Assembly (NCBI RefSeq): GCF_014635185.1 | Contig: NZ_BMCM01000001.1 | Span: 62,001-126,000, forward strand | Direction of reading: 5' to 3' | Origin: Microbacterium murale | GTDB lineage: Bacteria; Actinomycetota; Actinomycetes; Actinomycetales; Microbacteriaceae | Length of the DNA: 64,000 bases | In this document: in pieces, positions 7,969 through 17,169 of the stretch | Position numbering within the stretch: the stretch's first letter is position 1 | Layout of the letters: each line of letters begins with the position of its first letter | The notes under the pieces: generated by a model | Database searches by the model: none | What the model was told of the DNA's origin: nothing | The model's input: the letters and a program-made list of their open reading frames with translations, nothing else | Program-made: the position numbers and the translations under genes

Positions 7969-9013
7969 ATCGAGCCCACCCGGTGACCCATCGCTCCAGC
8001 CGCGCATAGGCATCATCCCGCGCCGTCTTGCGCGAGAGGAAGACGTCATGAAGTGCGCCGTGGATGCGCTCGATCGTCACCGACGAGCCGAGCCTGAGTG
8101 CTCGACGCGCGATGTCATCGACGACCAGCACCGAGTCGGCCGAGGTGAGTTCCTCCGACCAGCGAGACGGCACCGCTGAGCGTGCCGAGAGCAGCACGCA
8201 CACCGGGGACTCGATCGAAAGCCCGTCTGCGACGGAGCGGTGACCGCGCAGGATCGCGTGCAGCCAGCCGGCGTGCACCGGCATCGAGGGCACCGGCCGC
8301 CAGGCCGGGTTCGTCTCCAGCACATCATCCGGATCGGCGGCCTCAGCCTGTGCTCGGGCGTAGAAGCCCAGGTCGATCTGCGGCGCGACGTCGAGTGGCC
8401 GCAACCGCGCCTGCAGTTCGACCACCGGTGCGAGCGCGGCGCGCAGCGGAGCGAGTTGGAACTCGAGCCACGGCGAGTTCAAGATGACGGCTGATGCGGC
8501 ATCCGGATGCCGTGACGCCCACAGGCTCAGCACGAGTCCGCCCGTCGAGTGGCCCATGAGCACCAGACGACGCGGACCGCGCGAGCTGTCCGCATCCTGG
8601 GCGAGCGCCGCGAGCGCCGCGGCGATGTCCTCGTCGTAGGTCGCGAGGTCGGCGATGTATCCGGGCGTCTGGCCGTCGCGGAGGCTGCGCCCGTACTTGC
8701 GCAGATCGAGCGCGAAGAACCGCGCGCCGCGTGAGGTCCAGAAACGTGCCAGACGCTTCTGGAAGAAGTAGTCCGACCACCCGTGCACATACAGCACATC
8801 GACGCCGTCGAGCAGCGGCGCGACTTCGGTCGGTGCAGGCAGGCCGCGCAGACTCCGCACCACCTGCTCCCATCGCCCCACCCGATGCGGGACGTTCGGT
8901 TCCGGCAGCGCTCGCACGAGCGTGGCGACGATAGCGCCTTCTTCGTCGTCGCCGAGCGGGAGGGTGCGCTGCGCGAACTCGTCGCCCAGCACGTCCGGCA
9001 CCCATTCGGTCAT
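7955..9013 (-). CDS. Alpha/beta hydrolase, serine hydrolase
   Basis: 352 residues. The nucleophile elbow G-H-S-T-G-G places the catalytic serine at about residue 156. The oxyanion-hole strand V-L-Y-V-H-G-W is near 73-79, and a C-terminal H in I-H-G-A-L-H-D completes the triad. The D-L-R-K-Y-G-R-S motif after the second strand is typical of lysophospholipase/monoglyceride-lipase-like members. There is no signal peptide, so it acts in the cytosol; the substrate is unknown. ATG 9013 is chosen because it lies 7 nt downstream of TAGGGT (9021-9026); the upstream 12 in-frame codons lack a promoter or ribosome site. It is monocistronic. Confidence 0.87.
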   Translation of the reverse strand: MTEWVPDVLGDEFAQRTLPLGDDEEGAIVATLVRALPEPNVPHRVGRWEQVVRSLRGLPAPTEVAPLLDGVDVLYVHGWSDYFFQKRLARFWTSRGARFFALDLRKYGRSLRDGQTPGYIADLATYDEDIAAALAALAQDADSSRGPRRLVLMGHSTGGLVLSLWASRHPDAASAVILNSPWLEFQLAPLRAALAPVVELQARLRPLDVAPQIDLGFYARAQAEAADPDDVLETNPAWRPVPSMPVHAGWLHAILRGHRSVADGLSIESPVCVLLSARSAVPSRWSEELTSADSVLVVDDIARRALRLGSSVTIERIHGALHDVFLSRKTARDDAYARLERWVTGWARSSGS

Positions 9014-9067
9014 GCAAGCCACCCTACTCAGTGGTGGTCGCGCCCCCACGGCGCCGACGCGCTTGCG

Positions 9068-10441
9068 CTACTCGCCGCGTGAGATCCGCACCATCTCGTC
9101 GCGCGGGACGACCTTCACACGCGCACGCTCGTGCGGCGCGCCGAGGGCGACCTCGTGCTGGTCCAGTCGGTGCCAGCCCTCAAGATCCGTCCACTTGACA
9201 CCCCGCGATTCGAGCAGTGCGGGAATCGCCGCCTCTGACGGATCTTCGGGCTGCCACCACGCGCCCTGATCATTGACGAGGTGCTGCACGGTCTCCATGG
9301 CATCGGACTTGGTGTGGCCGATGAGCCCCACCGGTCCGCGCTTGATCCAGCCGGTGGCGTACACGCCAGGCACCCGCTGATTGGAGTCCTTCGCGAGCAC
9401 CTGGCCCTCGTGGTTCGGGATGACGCCGTGGCGCTTGTCGAACGGCACGTCCTGGAGCGGGGAACCGAAATAGCCGACCGCACGATAGAGCTGGCCGATC
9501 GCGATCTCACGCAGTTCGCCGGTGCTGCGCAGCCCGCCGGAGCCGTCCGGCTCGGTGCGCTCGTAGACGATCGCCGCGACCTTGCCCTCGGCATCCGTCC
9601 TGATCTCGACAGGCTTGGCCCAGAAGTGCAGGTGCAGACGGCGAGATGCGCTGCCTCCGGCATTGTTGACGCTGTCGCGCGTGCGCCACTGCTGCAGCAC
9701 CCGGTCGATGACCTTGACCTGCTTGTTGCTGGCGATCGCCGCGAGCGATGCCTCGTCGTAGTCGAAGTCCTCGTCGTAGACGACCGTGTCGACGTCGCGC
9801 AATTCGCCGAGTTCGCGCAGCTCGAGGGGCGTGAACTTCACCTGGGCCGGTCCGCGGCGGCCGAACACGTGCACGTCGGTGACCTTCGAGGCCTCGAGCC
9901 CGGCGTGGACGTTGTCGGAGATCTCGGTCGGGAGCAGGTCCTCCGCATGCTTGGCGAGGATGCGGGCGACGTCGAGTGCGACGTTGCCGTTGCCGAGCAC
10001 GGCGACGGATTCGGCATCCAGCGTCCACTCGCGCGGCACGTCGGGGTGCCCGTCGAACCAGCTCACGAAGTCGGCGGCTCCGAACGACCCTTCGGCGTCG
10101 ATTCCTGGAATGTCGAGCTTCGTGTCGCGGATGGCGCCTGTGGCGAAGATCACCGCGTTGTAGTGCTTCTTGAGGTCGGCGAGCGTGATGTCCTCGCCGA
10201 AGCGCACGTTGCCGAAGATGCGGATGTCGCCACGATCGAGCACATCGCGGAGGGCATTGATGACGCCCTTGATGCGCGGGTGGTCGGGGGCGACGCCGTA
10301 GCGGACGAGACCGTAGGGCGCTGGCAGCTGCTCGAACAGATCGATCGACACGTCGAATGAACGCTCGGTCTTCAGCAGGATGTCGGCGGCGTAGATGCCT
10401 GCGGGGCCCGCCCCGACGATGGCCAGGCGGAGCTTGGTCAT
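9068..10441 (-). CDS. fprA: FprA-type ferredoxin-NADP(+) reductase
   Basis: 457 residues, matching the adrenodoxin-reductase-like FprA family of actinobacteria. An FAD-binding Rossmann motif V-G-A-G-P-A-G lies at residues 9-15, followed by the family motif P-Y-G-L-V-R-Y-G-V-A-P-D-H. The NADP domain has L-G-N-G-N-V-A-L-D-V-A-R-I-L near residue 155. The C-terminal G-W-I-K-R-G-P-V-G-L-I-G-T-like segment (here with H-T-K) is characteristic. It transfers electrons between NADPH and ferredoxin in the cytosol. It precedes the polyprenyl synthase gene on the opposite side of a 37-bp gap, all on one strand, and may share transcription with it. Confidence 0.93.
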   Translation of the reverse strand: MTKLRLAIVGAGPAGIYAADILLKTERSFDVSIDLFEQLPAPYGLVRYGVAPDHPRIKGVINALRDVLDRGDIRIFGNVRFGEDITLADLKKHYNAVIFATGAIRDTKLDIPGIDAEGSFGAADFVSWFDGHPDVPREWTLDAESVAVLGNGNVALDVARILAKHAEDLLPTEISDNVHAGLEASKVTDVHVFGRRGPAQVKFTPLELRELGELRDVDTVVYDEDFDYDEASLAAIASNKQVKVIDRVLQQWRTRDSVNNAGGSASRRLHLHFWAKPVEIRTDAEGKVAAIVYERTEPDGSGGLRSTGELREIAIGQLYRAVGYFGSPLQDVPFDKRHGVIPNHEGQVLAKDSNQRVPGVYATGWIKRGPVGLIGHTKSDAMETVQHLVNDQGAWWQPEDPSEAAIPALLESRGVKWTDLEGWHRLDQHEVALGAPHERARVKVVPRDEMVRISRGE

Positions 10442-10478
10442 GAGTGTCCTTTCGGATGCTGCGGCGATCGATTCACGA

Positions 10479-11540
10479 TCAGCTGCTGCGGTCAGCGAGT
10501 GATTCTGCGAAGCGGGTCAGCGCTTCGCGCACTGTGCCCTTGGGCAGCGGCGCCAATGCGTCGATGGCGTCGCGCGTCCACGTGCGCGCGAGCTCGAGCG
10601 TCTTCTGCGTCACGGCGTGGTCGCGGAGCTCGGCCAGCGGCTGGTCGAGGATCGCGGGGTCGGCGCCGTCGGCGATGAGGGCGACGCCCTCGTCGATCTG
10701 CGCCGCGAGGGCAGCGGATGCGGCATCCGTCTCGGCCTTGAGCAGCAGGTACGGCATGGTCGGCACTCCGGCGCGGAGGTCGGTGCCCGGTACCTTGCCG
10801 GTCTCCTCCGGCTTGGCGGAGAGGTCGATCACGTCATCCAGCAGCTGGAAGGCCACACCGACCTTCTCGCCGTACAGGCGCAGCGGCTCCTCGAACTCGC
10901 CAGGGGCATTCGAGAAGATCGCACCGCCCTGCGTCGCGGCGGCGATCAGCGAGCCAGTCTTGTCGGCGAGCACCTGGATGTAGAACTCGATCGGGTCATC
11001 GCCGGGCTGCGCGCCGACCGTCTCGTGCAGCTGCCCCATCACGAGACGCTCGAACGTGTCGGCCTGCAGCTTGATGGCGCGATCACCGTAGCGCGACATC
11101 AGCTGGCTCGCCCGCGAGAACAGGATGTCGCCGGTGAGGATCGCGACGCTGTTCCCCCAGACCGCATGCGCGGCGGGGACACCGCGTCGGCGGTCGGCGC
11201 CGTCCATGACGTCGTCGTGGTACAGCGAGCCGAGGTGCGTCATCTCCAGCGCCTTGGCGATGTCGATCACTGCGGGGATGTTGCCGTCGCCCAGTTGCGC
11301 GGTGAGCAGCGTGAGCACGGGACGGATGCGCTTGCCTCCCGCCTCGTAGAGGTAGCGGCTCGCCGCATCCGCGACGGAGTCGGCGACGCGCAGGTCTTCG
11401 GCAAGCCCGTTCTCGACGAGGTCGAGCCCCACCTCGATCTGATTGGCGACGCGCCGCGCGGCGCGGCCGATGAATACGCGGTCGCTGAAGCCGAGACGGC
11501 TCGCGAGGCGCGAACCCGGGGCGGCAGGGCTCGAAGTCAC
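10479..11540 (-). CDS. Polyprenyl diphosphate synthase for menaquinone side chain
   Basis: 353 residues. Both aspartate-rich motifs of trans-prenyltransferases are present: D-D-V-M-D at 109-113 and D-D-V-I-D at 235-239, with the G-G-K-R-I-R-P substrate motif at 68-74. The enzyme condenses isopentenyl diphosphate units to make the long isoprenoid tail. Its neighbours menG and menF suggest it supplies the menaquinone side chain, which MenA (35407-36375) then attaches. The start is GTG 11540, 6 nt downstream of TAGGGT (11547-11552), a leaderless promoter. Chain length cannot be read from the sequence. Confidence 0.92.
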   Translation of the reverse strand: MTSSPAAPGSRLASRLGFSDRVFIGRAARRVANQIEVGLDLVENGLAEDLRVADSVADAASRYLYEAGGKRIRPVLTLLTAQLGDGNIPAVIDIAKALEMTHLGSLYHDDVMDGADRRRGVPAAHAVWGNSVAILTGDILFSRASQLMSRYGDRAIKLQADTFERLVMGQLHETVGAQPGDDPIEFYIQVLADKTGSLIAAATQGGAIFSNAPGEFEEPLRLYGEKVGVAFQLLDDVIDLSAKPEETGKVPGTDLRAGVPTMPYLLLKAETDAASAALAAQIDEGVALIADGADPAILDQPLAELRDHAVTQKTLELARTWTRDAIDALAPLPKGTVREALTRFAESLADRSS

Positions 11541-11560
11541 GGTTCCACCCTACCTGGGGC

Positions 11561-12304
11561 TCACGCCTGCTTCGTCGCCGGCTCAGTCGACGCCGCCGGC
11601 TTTCTCGCACGGTGCAGCGCGACGATGCCGAACGAGAGGTTGCGGTACGCGACGTTCGTCCAACCGGCCTCTCGAATCCAGGCCGAGAGCTGCTTCTGAT
11701 CCGGCCAGTCCTTGATCGACTCGTTCAGGTAGTCGTACGCATCGGCATTCGTACCAGCCACTCGCGCGACCCTTGGCAGCACCTGCGCGTTGTAGAAGCG
11801 ATAGAGACTGCGGAACGCCTTGCCAGGAGGCGTCGAGAACTCGTTGATGACGAGGCGTCCGCCGGGCTTCGTGACGCGCAGCAGTTCGGCGAGCGCCTTC
11901 TTGGGCTGCTGCACGTTGCGCAGTCCGTACGACATCGTCACGGCGTCGAACTCGTCGTCGGCGAACGGCAGATTCATGGCGTCGGCCTCGACGAACGACA
12001 GGTTCGGCAGATGGCCGTGGCGACGCTTTCCCTCGGCCAGCATGCCGGGCGAGAAGTCGGCGGCGACGACGTCGGCTCCGCTCATGGCGAGGGATGCCGA
12101 TGAGGATGCCGTGCCGGCGGCGAGATCGAGGATCCGCTCGCCGCGCTTCGGGGCGACCGCGCGGGTCGTTGCCGCGCGCCAGAACGCGTCGTTGCCGAAC
12201 GTCATGACGGTGTTCGTGCGGTCGTAGCCTGCGGCGACCTGGTCGAACATGCCGCTGACGCGCTGGGGATCCTTGCCGAGGTCGGCGCGTTTGGACTGAG
12301 TCAC
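11561..12304 (-). CDS. menG: Demethylmenaquinone methyltransferase
   Basis: 247 residues. This is a class I SAM-dependent methyltransferase with motif I I-L-D-L-A-A-G-T-A at about 58-66 and the UbiE/MenG signature Y-D-R-T-N-T-V-M-T-F-G near residue 27 and M-S-Y-G-L-R-N-V near 125. It performs the last methylation of menaquinone. Ubiquinone genes are not expected in an actinobacterium, so MenG is preferred over UbiE. The ATG at 12304 overlaps the stop of the DUF402 gene by 4 bp (ATGA), implying coupled translation and a two-gene unit. Confidence 0.94.
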   Translation of the reverse strand: MTQSKRADLGKDPQRVSGMFDQVAAGYDRTNTVMTFGNDAFWRAATTRAVAPKRGERILDLAAGTASSSASLAMSGADVVAADFSPGMLAEGKRRHGHLPNLSFVEADAMNLPFADDEFDAVTMSYGLRNVQQPKKALAELLRVTKPGGRLVINEFSTPPGKAFRSLYRFYNAQVLPRVARVAGTNADAYDYLNESIKDWPDQKQLSAWIREAGWTNVAYRNLSFGIVALHRARKPAASTEPATKQA

Positions 12305-12885
12305 GCGTCCAGTCTAGGTCGGTCGAGGTGCAGCGCTTCCAGGCGGTCGAGCCATACGTCGGCGGTCGCGTCGTCGAATGGGGCGACCTGCGCGCGCACC
12401 TGCGCCTCGAGGTCGAGGGTGAGTTCTTCGAGGTGCGCCATGATGTCTGCCGGGTAGCCGTATCGGATGCTGTGCTCCGCCCACTCGTCCCGATCGTCGA
12501 CCCATGTGCCGCTCGGACCGTCGGCAGGATCCCGGTCGCGCTCGAGGCGGATGACATCGAGATCCATGTCGATGCCGGTGGCGAGCAGTGGATCGTCCGC
12601 CCAGTGGATGTCCCAGCCGAGGTCGATGTAGACGCGCATGCTGAAGGGGTGGTCTCGGTTCACCGTGAGAGCGAAGTCGCCCGATGCCGGGACGAGGGTG
12701 ACGTTCGAGGCTTCGGCGTGGAACTGCGCGCCGGGTCGGATGCTGTGCCATCCGATCGGCTGTCCGATCCAGTCACCCCACTCGTCGGTCCCCAGATACA
12801 CGCACTCGTGCCGCCAGTGCGTCGATCCGTCCCACTTGCGCCATTGGAAGATCATCTCGGCACCGGGTTCGGGTCGCGCGCTCAT
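12301..12885 (-). CDS. DUF402 family protein
   Basis: 194 residues with the DUF402 fold signature: W-K-(W)-D-G-S-T-H-W-R near the N-terminus, F-A-L-T-V-N-R near 70, a Y-I-D-L-G-W-D-I strand, and the acidic metal-site segment D-M-D-L-D-V near 105. DUF402 proteins are predicted metal-dependent phosphatases or ribonucleases of the FomD/Ntdp type; the substrate here is unknown. It starts at ATG 12885, 6 nt downstream of TAGAGT (12892-12897), a leaderless promoter. It is transcribed with menG, divergently from menF with only 42 bp between starts. Confidence 0.85.
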   Translation of the reverse strand: MSARPEPGAEMIFQWRKWDGSTHWRHECVYLGTDEWGDWIGQPIGWHSIRPGAQFHAEASNVTLVPASGDFALTVNRDHPFSMRVYIDLGWDIHWADDPLLATGIDMDLDVIRLERDRDPADGPSGTWVDDRDEWAEHSIRYGYPADIMAHLEELTLDLEAQVRAQVAPFDDATADVWLDRLEALHLDRPRLDA

Positions 12886-12891
12886 GCATTC

Positions 12892-12921
12892 ACTCTATGC
12901 ACCGGATCGGACAACTATTCT
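12892..12921. promoter_or_regulatory. Divergent leaderless promoters for DUF402-menG and menF
   Basis: TAGAGT on the minus strand (12892-12897) lies 6 nt before the DUF402 ATG, and TATTCT on the plus strand (12916-12921) lies 6 nt before the menF GTG. The two -10 boxes are only 18 bp apart, so the promoters overlap. Pattern match only. Confidence 0.6.
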
Positions 12922-12927
12922 GGGGAG

Positions 12928-14214
12928 GTGAGCAGAAGCCTGATCGTGCAGACCCGTGAGATCGATCCGGTGGAAGACCTTCTGGCGTACGCCCACCCCT
13001 CGACGCCCCTGGCCTGGCTTCGTCGCGGCGACGGCATCGTCGCCGTCGGCGATGCGATGCCGACCTTCATCCGTATCCCGGCAGGCACAGCATCCATGCG
13101 TTCAGCGATGATGGCCGATGCCTGGCGCGAGTTGGCTGACGCGGCGGAGATCGATGATCCGATGAAGCTCCCGGGTACCGGGCTGGTCGGCTTCGGCGCG
13201 CTCACGTTCGATGAGGACTCCGCCTCCGACAGCGTTCTCATCGTGCCGTCCGTCATCCTCGGCAAGCGCAAGGGCCGAGGATGGATCACGCGCATCGCGC
13301 CCGCGGGCGATGACCTCCCCCAGGACCGACCGGACGCCACGCTCGAGCGGCGCGCCTACGGGGCGCACTGGGCTGGCACCCTTGGCCCCGGACAGCAGAG
13401 CCCGAACGGCTATCAGGCATCGATCCGCGCCGCGCTCGGCCGCATCGGGGCAGGCGAGATCAGCAAGGTCGTGCTCGCGCGCGATCTCGCCGGCACTGTG
13501 CCCGGCGGCAGTGATCTTCGCCGGCTCGTGCGAGAACTCTCTTCGGGGTACCCCGACACATGGACTTTCGCCGTAGACGGTCTGATCGGCGCGAGCCCCG
13601 AGACGCTCGTGACCGTGCAGGACGGCACGGTGACCGCGCGCGTCCTGGCCGGGACGATCGGCCGTGGAGCGGATGCCGATGAGGACAACGTCGTCTCCGC
13701 ATCGCTGTCGTCCAGCGTGAAGGACATCGACGAGCACGAGTACGCCGTGCAGAGCGTGCTGATCTCGCTGCGCCCGCACACCAGGGCGCTGGCCTCGAGC
13801 GAGCAGCCGTTCCTGCTGAAGCTGCCCAACCTGTTCCATCTCGCCACCGATGTCGAGGGCGAGCTGTCCGACGGCGCGTCCGCGCTTGACCTGGTCGGCG
13901 CGCTGCATCCGACTGCCGCTGTCGCCGGCACCCCGACGAAGGCGGCGATCGCGGCGATCCGCGAGCTCGAGCCGTTCGACCGCGGTCGCTATGCGGGTCC
14001 GGTCGGCTGGGTAGATGGCAACGGCAACGGCGAGTGGGCGATCGCGCTGCGCTGCGCACAGTTCGAGGTCGGATCCCTGCGCGGCAGGGACGACGACGAG
14101 ACGCTCGGCGTCACCGCGTATGCGGGAGCGGGCATCGTCGCCGCGAGCAACCCGGAGACGGAGCTGCTCGAGACCAGGGTGAAGTTCCGGCCGTTGGTCG
14201 ACGCACTCGCCTGA
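12928..14214 (+). CDS. menF: Isochorismate synthase MenF
   Basis: 428 residues. The C-terminal two thirds form the chorismate-binding domain: K-V-V-L-A-R-D near residue 180, S-P-E-T-L-V near 225, R-V-L-A-G-T-I-G-R-G near 243, and L-H-P-T-A-A-V-A-G-T-P near 330 with G-R-Y-A-G-P-V-G-W near 355. It converts chorismate to isochorismate, the first committed step of menaquinone synthesis. The GTG at 12928 is chosen because TATTCT sits exactly 6 nt upstream. A GGAGGTGA sequence overlaps this codon and could instead serve a start at 12946. An entC-type siderophore role is possible but less likely given menD and menG nearby. Confidence 0.9.
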   Translation: MSRSLIVQTREIDPVEDLLAYAHPSTPLAWLRRGDGIVAVGDAMPTFIRIPAGTASMRSAMMADAWRELADAAEIDDPMKLPGTGLVGFGALTFDEDSASDSVLIVPSVILGKRKGRGWITRIAPAGDDLPQDRPDATLERRAYGAHWAGTLGPGQQSPNGYQASIRAALGRIGAGEISKVVLARDLAGTVPGGSDLRRLVRELSSGYPDTWTFAVDGLIGASPETLVTVQDGTVTARVLAGTIGRGADADEDNVVSASLSSSVKDIDEHEYAVQSVLISLRPHTRALASSEQPFLLKLPNLFHLATDVEGELSDGASALDLVGALHPTAAVAGTPTKAAIAAIRELEPFDRGRYAGPVGWVDGNGNGEWAIALRCAQFEVGSLRGRDDDETLGVTAYAGAGIVAASNPETELLETRVKFRPLVDALA

Positions 14215-14215
14215 G

Positions 14216-15070
14216 TCAGCTGGCCGCCAGGCGCTTCTTCTCCGCTTCGATGTCGAAGTCGGCCGCCGGCCACTGCGGGTCGATGTCCACCAGCGCGCCC
14301 AGTAGCAGCTCCTGCACGGCCAGTCGTGCGTACCACTTGCTGTTCGCCGGCACGACGTGCCACGGAGCAGCCTCGGTCGACGTGCGATCGAAGACGGTCT
14401 GATAGGCCGCCATGTAGTCGGGCCAGAGGAGGCGCTCGTCGACGTCGCCGGGGTTGTACTTCCAGTACTTGTCCGGGCGCTCGAGGCGCTCCATCAGTCG
14501 CTCCTTCTGCTCCTCCGGCGAGATGTGCAGCATCACCTTGACGATGCGGGTGCCGGATGCCGCGACCTGGGCCTCGAATTCGTTGATCGCACCGAAACGG
14601 CGTTCGATCTCGTCGGCGGAGGCGAGCTCGCGAACCTTTCCGATCAGCACGTCCTCATACTGCGATCGATCGAAGACCCCGATGAAACCAGGCTCCGGCA
14701 GACGCTGCTCGACGCGCCAGAGGAAGTCGTGCGACAGCTCTTCGTCGGTCGGCGCCTTGAACGCCGTGAGCGCGATGCCCTGCGGGTCGACGCCGCCGAC
14801 GACGTGCCGGACGATCCCGCCCTTGCCTGCGGAGTCCATCGCCTGCAGCACCAGCAGCACCGCATCGGTCGTGCCGCCCGAACGGCTCTCCGCGTACAGC
14901 CGTTCCTGCAGCTCTCCCAGCGACTCGATGCCGGCGGCAAGATCTGCCTTGCCGCTCTTCTTGTCGCCGCCATAGCCGGGATGGCTGTCAGGGTCGACAT
15001 CTGCCAGGCGGAACCCTTCGCCCACGCGCAGGATCTCGGATGCGTCGCCTGACCAGCCTCGTGTGCTCAT
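14216..15070 (-). CDS. ppk2: Polyphosphate kinase 2 family phosphotransferase
   Basis: 284 residues, single PPK2 domain. The Walker A segment Q-A-M-D-S-A-G-K-G-G is at about 76-85, the Walker B-like F-D-R-S-Q-Y-E-D at 133-140, and the lid/basic motif S-P-E-E-Q-K-E-R-L-M-E-R near 193. Such enzymes use polyphosphate to phosphorylate nucleoside mono- or diphosphates. Class cannot be fixed with certainty by eye, though the length and D-K-Y-W-K-Y-N-P motif are common among class III AMP/ADP enzymes. It converges with menF with 1 bp between stops. The ATG at 15070 leads a monocistronic gene. Confidence 0.9.
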   Translation of the reverse strand: MSTRGWSGDASEILRVGEGFRLADVDPDSHPGYGGDKKSGKADLAAGIESLGELQERLYAESRSGGTTDAVLLVLQAMDSAGKGGIVRHVVGGVDPQGIALTAFKAPTDEELSHDFLWRVEQRLPEPGFIGVFDRSQYEDVLIGKVRELASADEIERRFGAINEFEAQVAASGTRIVKVMLHISPEEQKERLMERLERPDKYWKYNPGDVDERLLWPDYMAAYQTVFDRTSTEAAPWHVVPANSKWYARLAVQELLLGALVDIDPQWPAADFDIEAEKKRLAAS

Positions 15071-15094
15071 GCGTACATCCTGCCCGGTTCGGGC

Positions 15095-16774
15095 TCAGCG
15101 CGGCAGCGGCACCTCGATGAGCTGTCGGCCGCCGACCGGCGTGGTGAGCGCCTGGTCGAGCGCAGCGCGCGTCGTGATCCGCTGATACGTCCAGCCGTAC
15201 GCGAGCGCGAGCTGCTCGAGTCGGGTCGTGTGCGGGGTGTAGAAGGCACGGTCGAGGTCTTCGCGCGGCGCGGATGACGCCACCTCCAGCGAATCGAAGA
15301 TCGTGCCGCCGCCGTCGTTGCCGACGACGACCTGGATGCGCGGTTCCTGCTCATCCGGGGGCAGCAGCAGTGCACCCACGTCGTGCAGGAATGCGAGGTC
15401 TCCGAGCAGCACCCTGGTGACGCCGGCAGCGCCTTCGGCCTGACTGGCGAGAGCGATGCCCATGGCGGTGGAGATCGTGCCGTCGATGCCGGCAAGGCCG
15501 CGGTTGGAGTGCACCGGCACCTTCTTGCCGCCGAGCACGGCGTCTGCGACCCGCACGAGCCTCGAGGATCCGAACATCAGGCGATCGTGCGGCCACGTCG
15601 CGCGCCACACGGCATCGACGAGCAGTTCACGATCGAGTGGACGCCGCACCGCCTCGAGTTCAGCGCGCACCGCATCTCGGCGTTCGGCGAAGTCGGTCGA
15701 CGCGAGCCCCTCCTGATCCGGCGCGGCCTCGCTGAGATCGACGACGGATGCCGCGGATGCCTCCATCCACGCCCCCATCCAGAAACGATCGGCCTCACCG
15801 GGGGCGACCGTGACCGATGCCACCGCCACCGTGCGGCCGTTGAGATTCAGCTCTTCGCCACCGGAGCGGACTGCGACGACCTGGACATCGTCGCGGCGCA
15901 GCAGCGCGGTCACCTCACGGCTGAGCGTCGGATGCCCGAGCACCACCGCGCGCTGGATCCGACCGCCGAGGATGTCGTCGCGAAGCATCTCGCGGTAGCC
16001 GTGCACGATGTAGCGGCCGTAGCGCGCTCCGCTCACGATCTCGGCGATCAGGGGCCATGTGCCGGCGTGGGCGATCTCCTCAGCCAGGGCACCGGCATCC
16101 GCGCCTGCGATCACGACCGTGCGCAGGCCGCGAGTCAGCAGGAAGGGCTCCCCCGGCTCCCCCTTCGGCGCCGATCCCTGGATCACCGGGGATTCCTCCC
16201 CATGCCCAGCGGACAACGGCTCGCGCGACGGGAGGTTCAGGTGCACCGGCCCTGCAACACCCGGCAGAGCCGAGGGCGCAGCATCCGCCCCCATCGCCGC
16301 AGCGACGGCCTTCTCGGCGAGGCCGTCCCACGAACCGTCTCCGGGAACCGGCGCATCGAGCGACAGACGGACGAACGGGTCGAACAGTCCGGGCTGGATC
16401 GTCGCCTGGTTCGCTCCGACGCCGCGCAGCTCCGGCGGGCGGTCGGCCGTGAGCAACAGCAGCGGGACGCCCGAGTGGAACGCCTCCATGGCCGCAGGCA
16501 GCAGATTCGCCGCCGCAGTGCCCGATGTGCAGATGACGGCCGCGGGAACTCGGGTCTCGCGCGAGAGGCCGAGCGCGGTGAAACCGGCGACTCGTTCGTC
16601 GATGCGCACGTGCACGCGCATGGCGCCCTGCCTCGCGAGGCGTGTGGCGGCGAGCGCAAGCGCCTGCGAGCGCGAACCAGGCGCGATCACGATGTCGCGG
16701 ATGCCGTGGGCGATGAGTTCAGCGAGGAGGGATGCCGCGGCATCCGACGCAGGCGACGCAGGCGACGCCGTCAC
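15095..16774 (-). CDS. menD: MenD, SEPHCHC synthase
   Basis: 559 residues, thiamine-diphosphate enzyme. The N-terminal Pyr domain has I-V-I-A-P-G-S-R-S-Q-A-L (30-41) and V-I-C-T-S-G-T-A-A-A-N-L-L-P-A near 83, the MenD signature. The C-terminal PP domain has G-D-L-A-F-L-H-D followed about 25 residues later by N-D-G-G-G, the ThDP/Mg binding motif. It condenses isochorismate with 2-oxoglutarate in menaquinone synthesis. The ATG at 16774 overlaps the stop of the PLDc-N gene by 4 bp. MenF and the other men genes are close but not co-transcribed. Confidence 0.94.
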   Translation of the reverse strand: MTASPASPASDAAASLLAELIAHGIRDIVIAPGSRSQALALAATRLARQGAMRVHVRIDERVAGFTALGLSRETRVPAAVICTSGTAAANLLPAAMEAFHSGVPLLLLTADRPPELRGVGANQATIQPGLFDPFVRLSLDAPVPGDGSWDGLAEKAVAAAMGADAAPSALPGVAGPVHLNLPSREPLSAGHGEESPVIQGSAPKGEPGEPFLLTRGLRTVVIAGADAGALAEEIAHAGTWPLIAEIVSGARYGRYIVHGYREMLRDDILGGRIQRAVVLGHPTLSREVTALLRRDDVQVVAVRSGGEELNLNGRTVAVASVTVAPGEADRFWMGAWMEASAASVVDLSEAAPDQEGLASTDFAERRDAVRAELEAVRRPLDRELLVDAVWRATWPHDRLMFGSSRLVRVADAVLGGKKVPVHSNRGLAGIDGTISTAMGIALASQAEGAAGVTRVLLGDLAFLHDVGALLLPPDEQEPRIQVVVGNDGGGTIFDSLEVASSAPREDLDRAFYTPHTTRLEQLALAYGWTYQRITTRAALDQALTTPVGGRQLIEVPLPR

Positions 16775-17118
16775 GATCGCGGCTCGGCCGCCGGAGGATC
16801 TGTCTCGTCGTCCAGGCGTGCGAGTTCTTCTTCGAGCCGACGGATGCGGTCGTCCTGTTCGGTCTTGCCGAGGCCGCGAAGGAACTCGGGATCGTCATCG
16901 GGCGCGGCTCGACGAATGCTCTCCTGATCGCGGCGGCGCCGACGCCCGAGCGCGAACCAGAGGATGCCGCCGAGCACGGGGATGAGGACCACGATCGCGA
17001 TCCACGCGCCCTTGGACGCGCCACGGTGCCGCGTCGCCGGCTGCACTGCGCAGTCGACGATGCTGAACACCCAGAAGACGAGGGCCAGGAAGCCCCCGAC
17101 GATCAGTAGTCTCGCCAC
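16771..17118 (-). CDS. PLDc N-terminal domain membrane protein
   Basis: 115 residues with two transmembrane helices (about 3-22 and 37-58) matching the small phospholipase-D-nuclease N-terminal domain: V-D-C-A-V-Q after the first helix and K-G-A-W-I-A-I-V-V-L-I-P-V-L-G-G-I-L-W-F in the second. An Arg-rich, then acidic, coiled tail follows. Its role is unknown; the same pairing with menD suggests a membrane-associated accessory. The start is GTG 17118, 6 nt downstream of TAGACT (17125-17130), a leaderless promoter for a two-gene unit with menD. Confidence 0.85.
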   Translation of the reverse strand: MARLLIVGGFLALVFWVFSIVDCAVQPATRHRGASKGAWIAIVVLIPVLGGILWFALGRRRRRDQESIRRAAPDDDPEFLRGLGKTEQDDRIRRLEEELARLDDETDPPAAEPRS

Positions 17119-17169
17119 ACCCCCAGTCTAGGCGGCTTATCCACACGTGGATCCCCGACTCCACCGCGC

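Noticed and set aside
17137-17145. TTATCCACA, a perfect DnaA box
   Set aside because: A single copy in a short gap next to menD and an exporter; without clustering or dnaA/dnaN nearby it does not support an origin.
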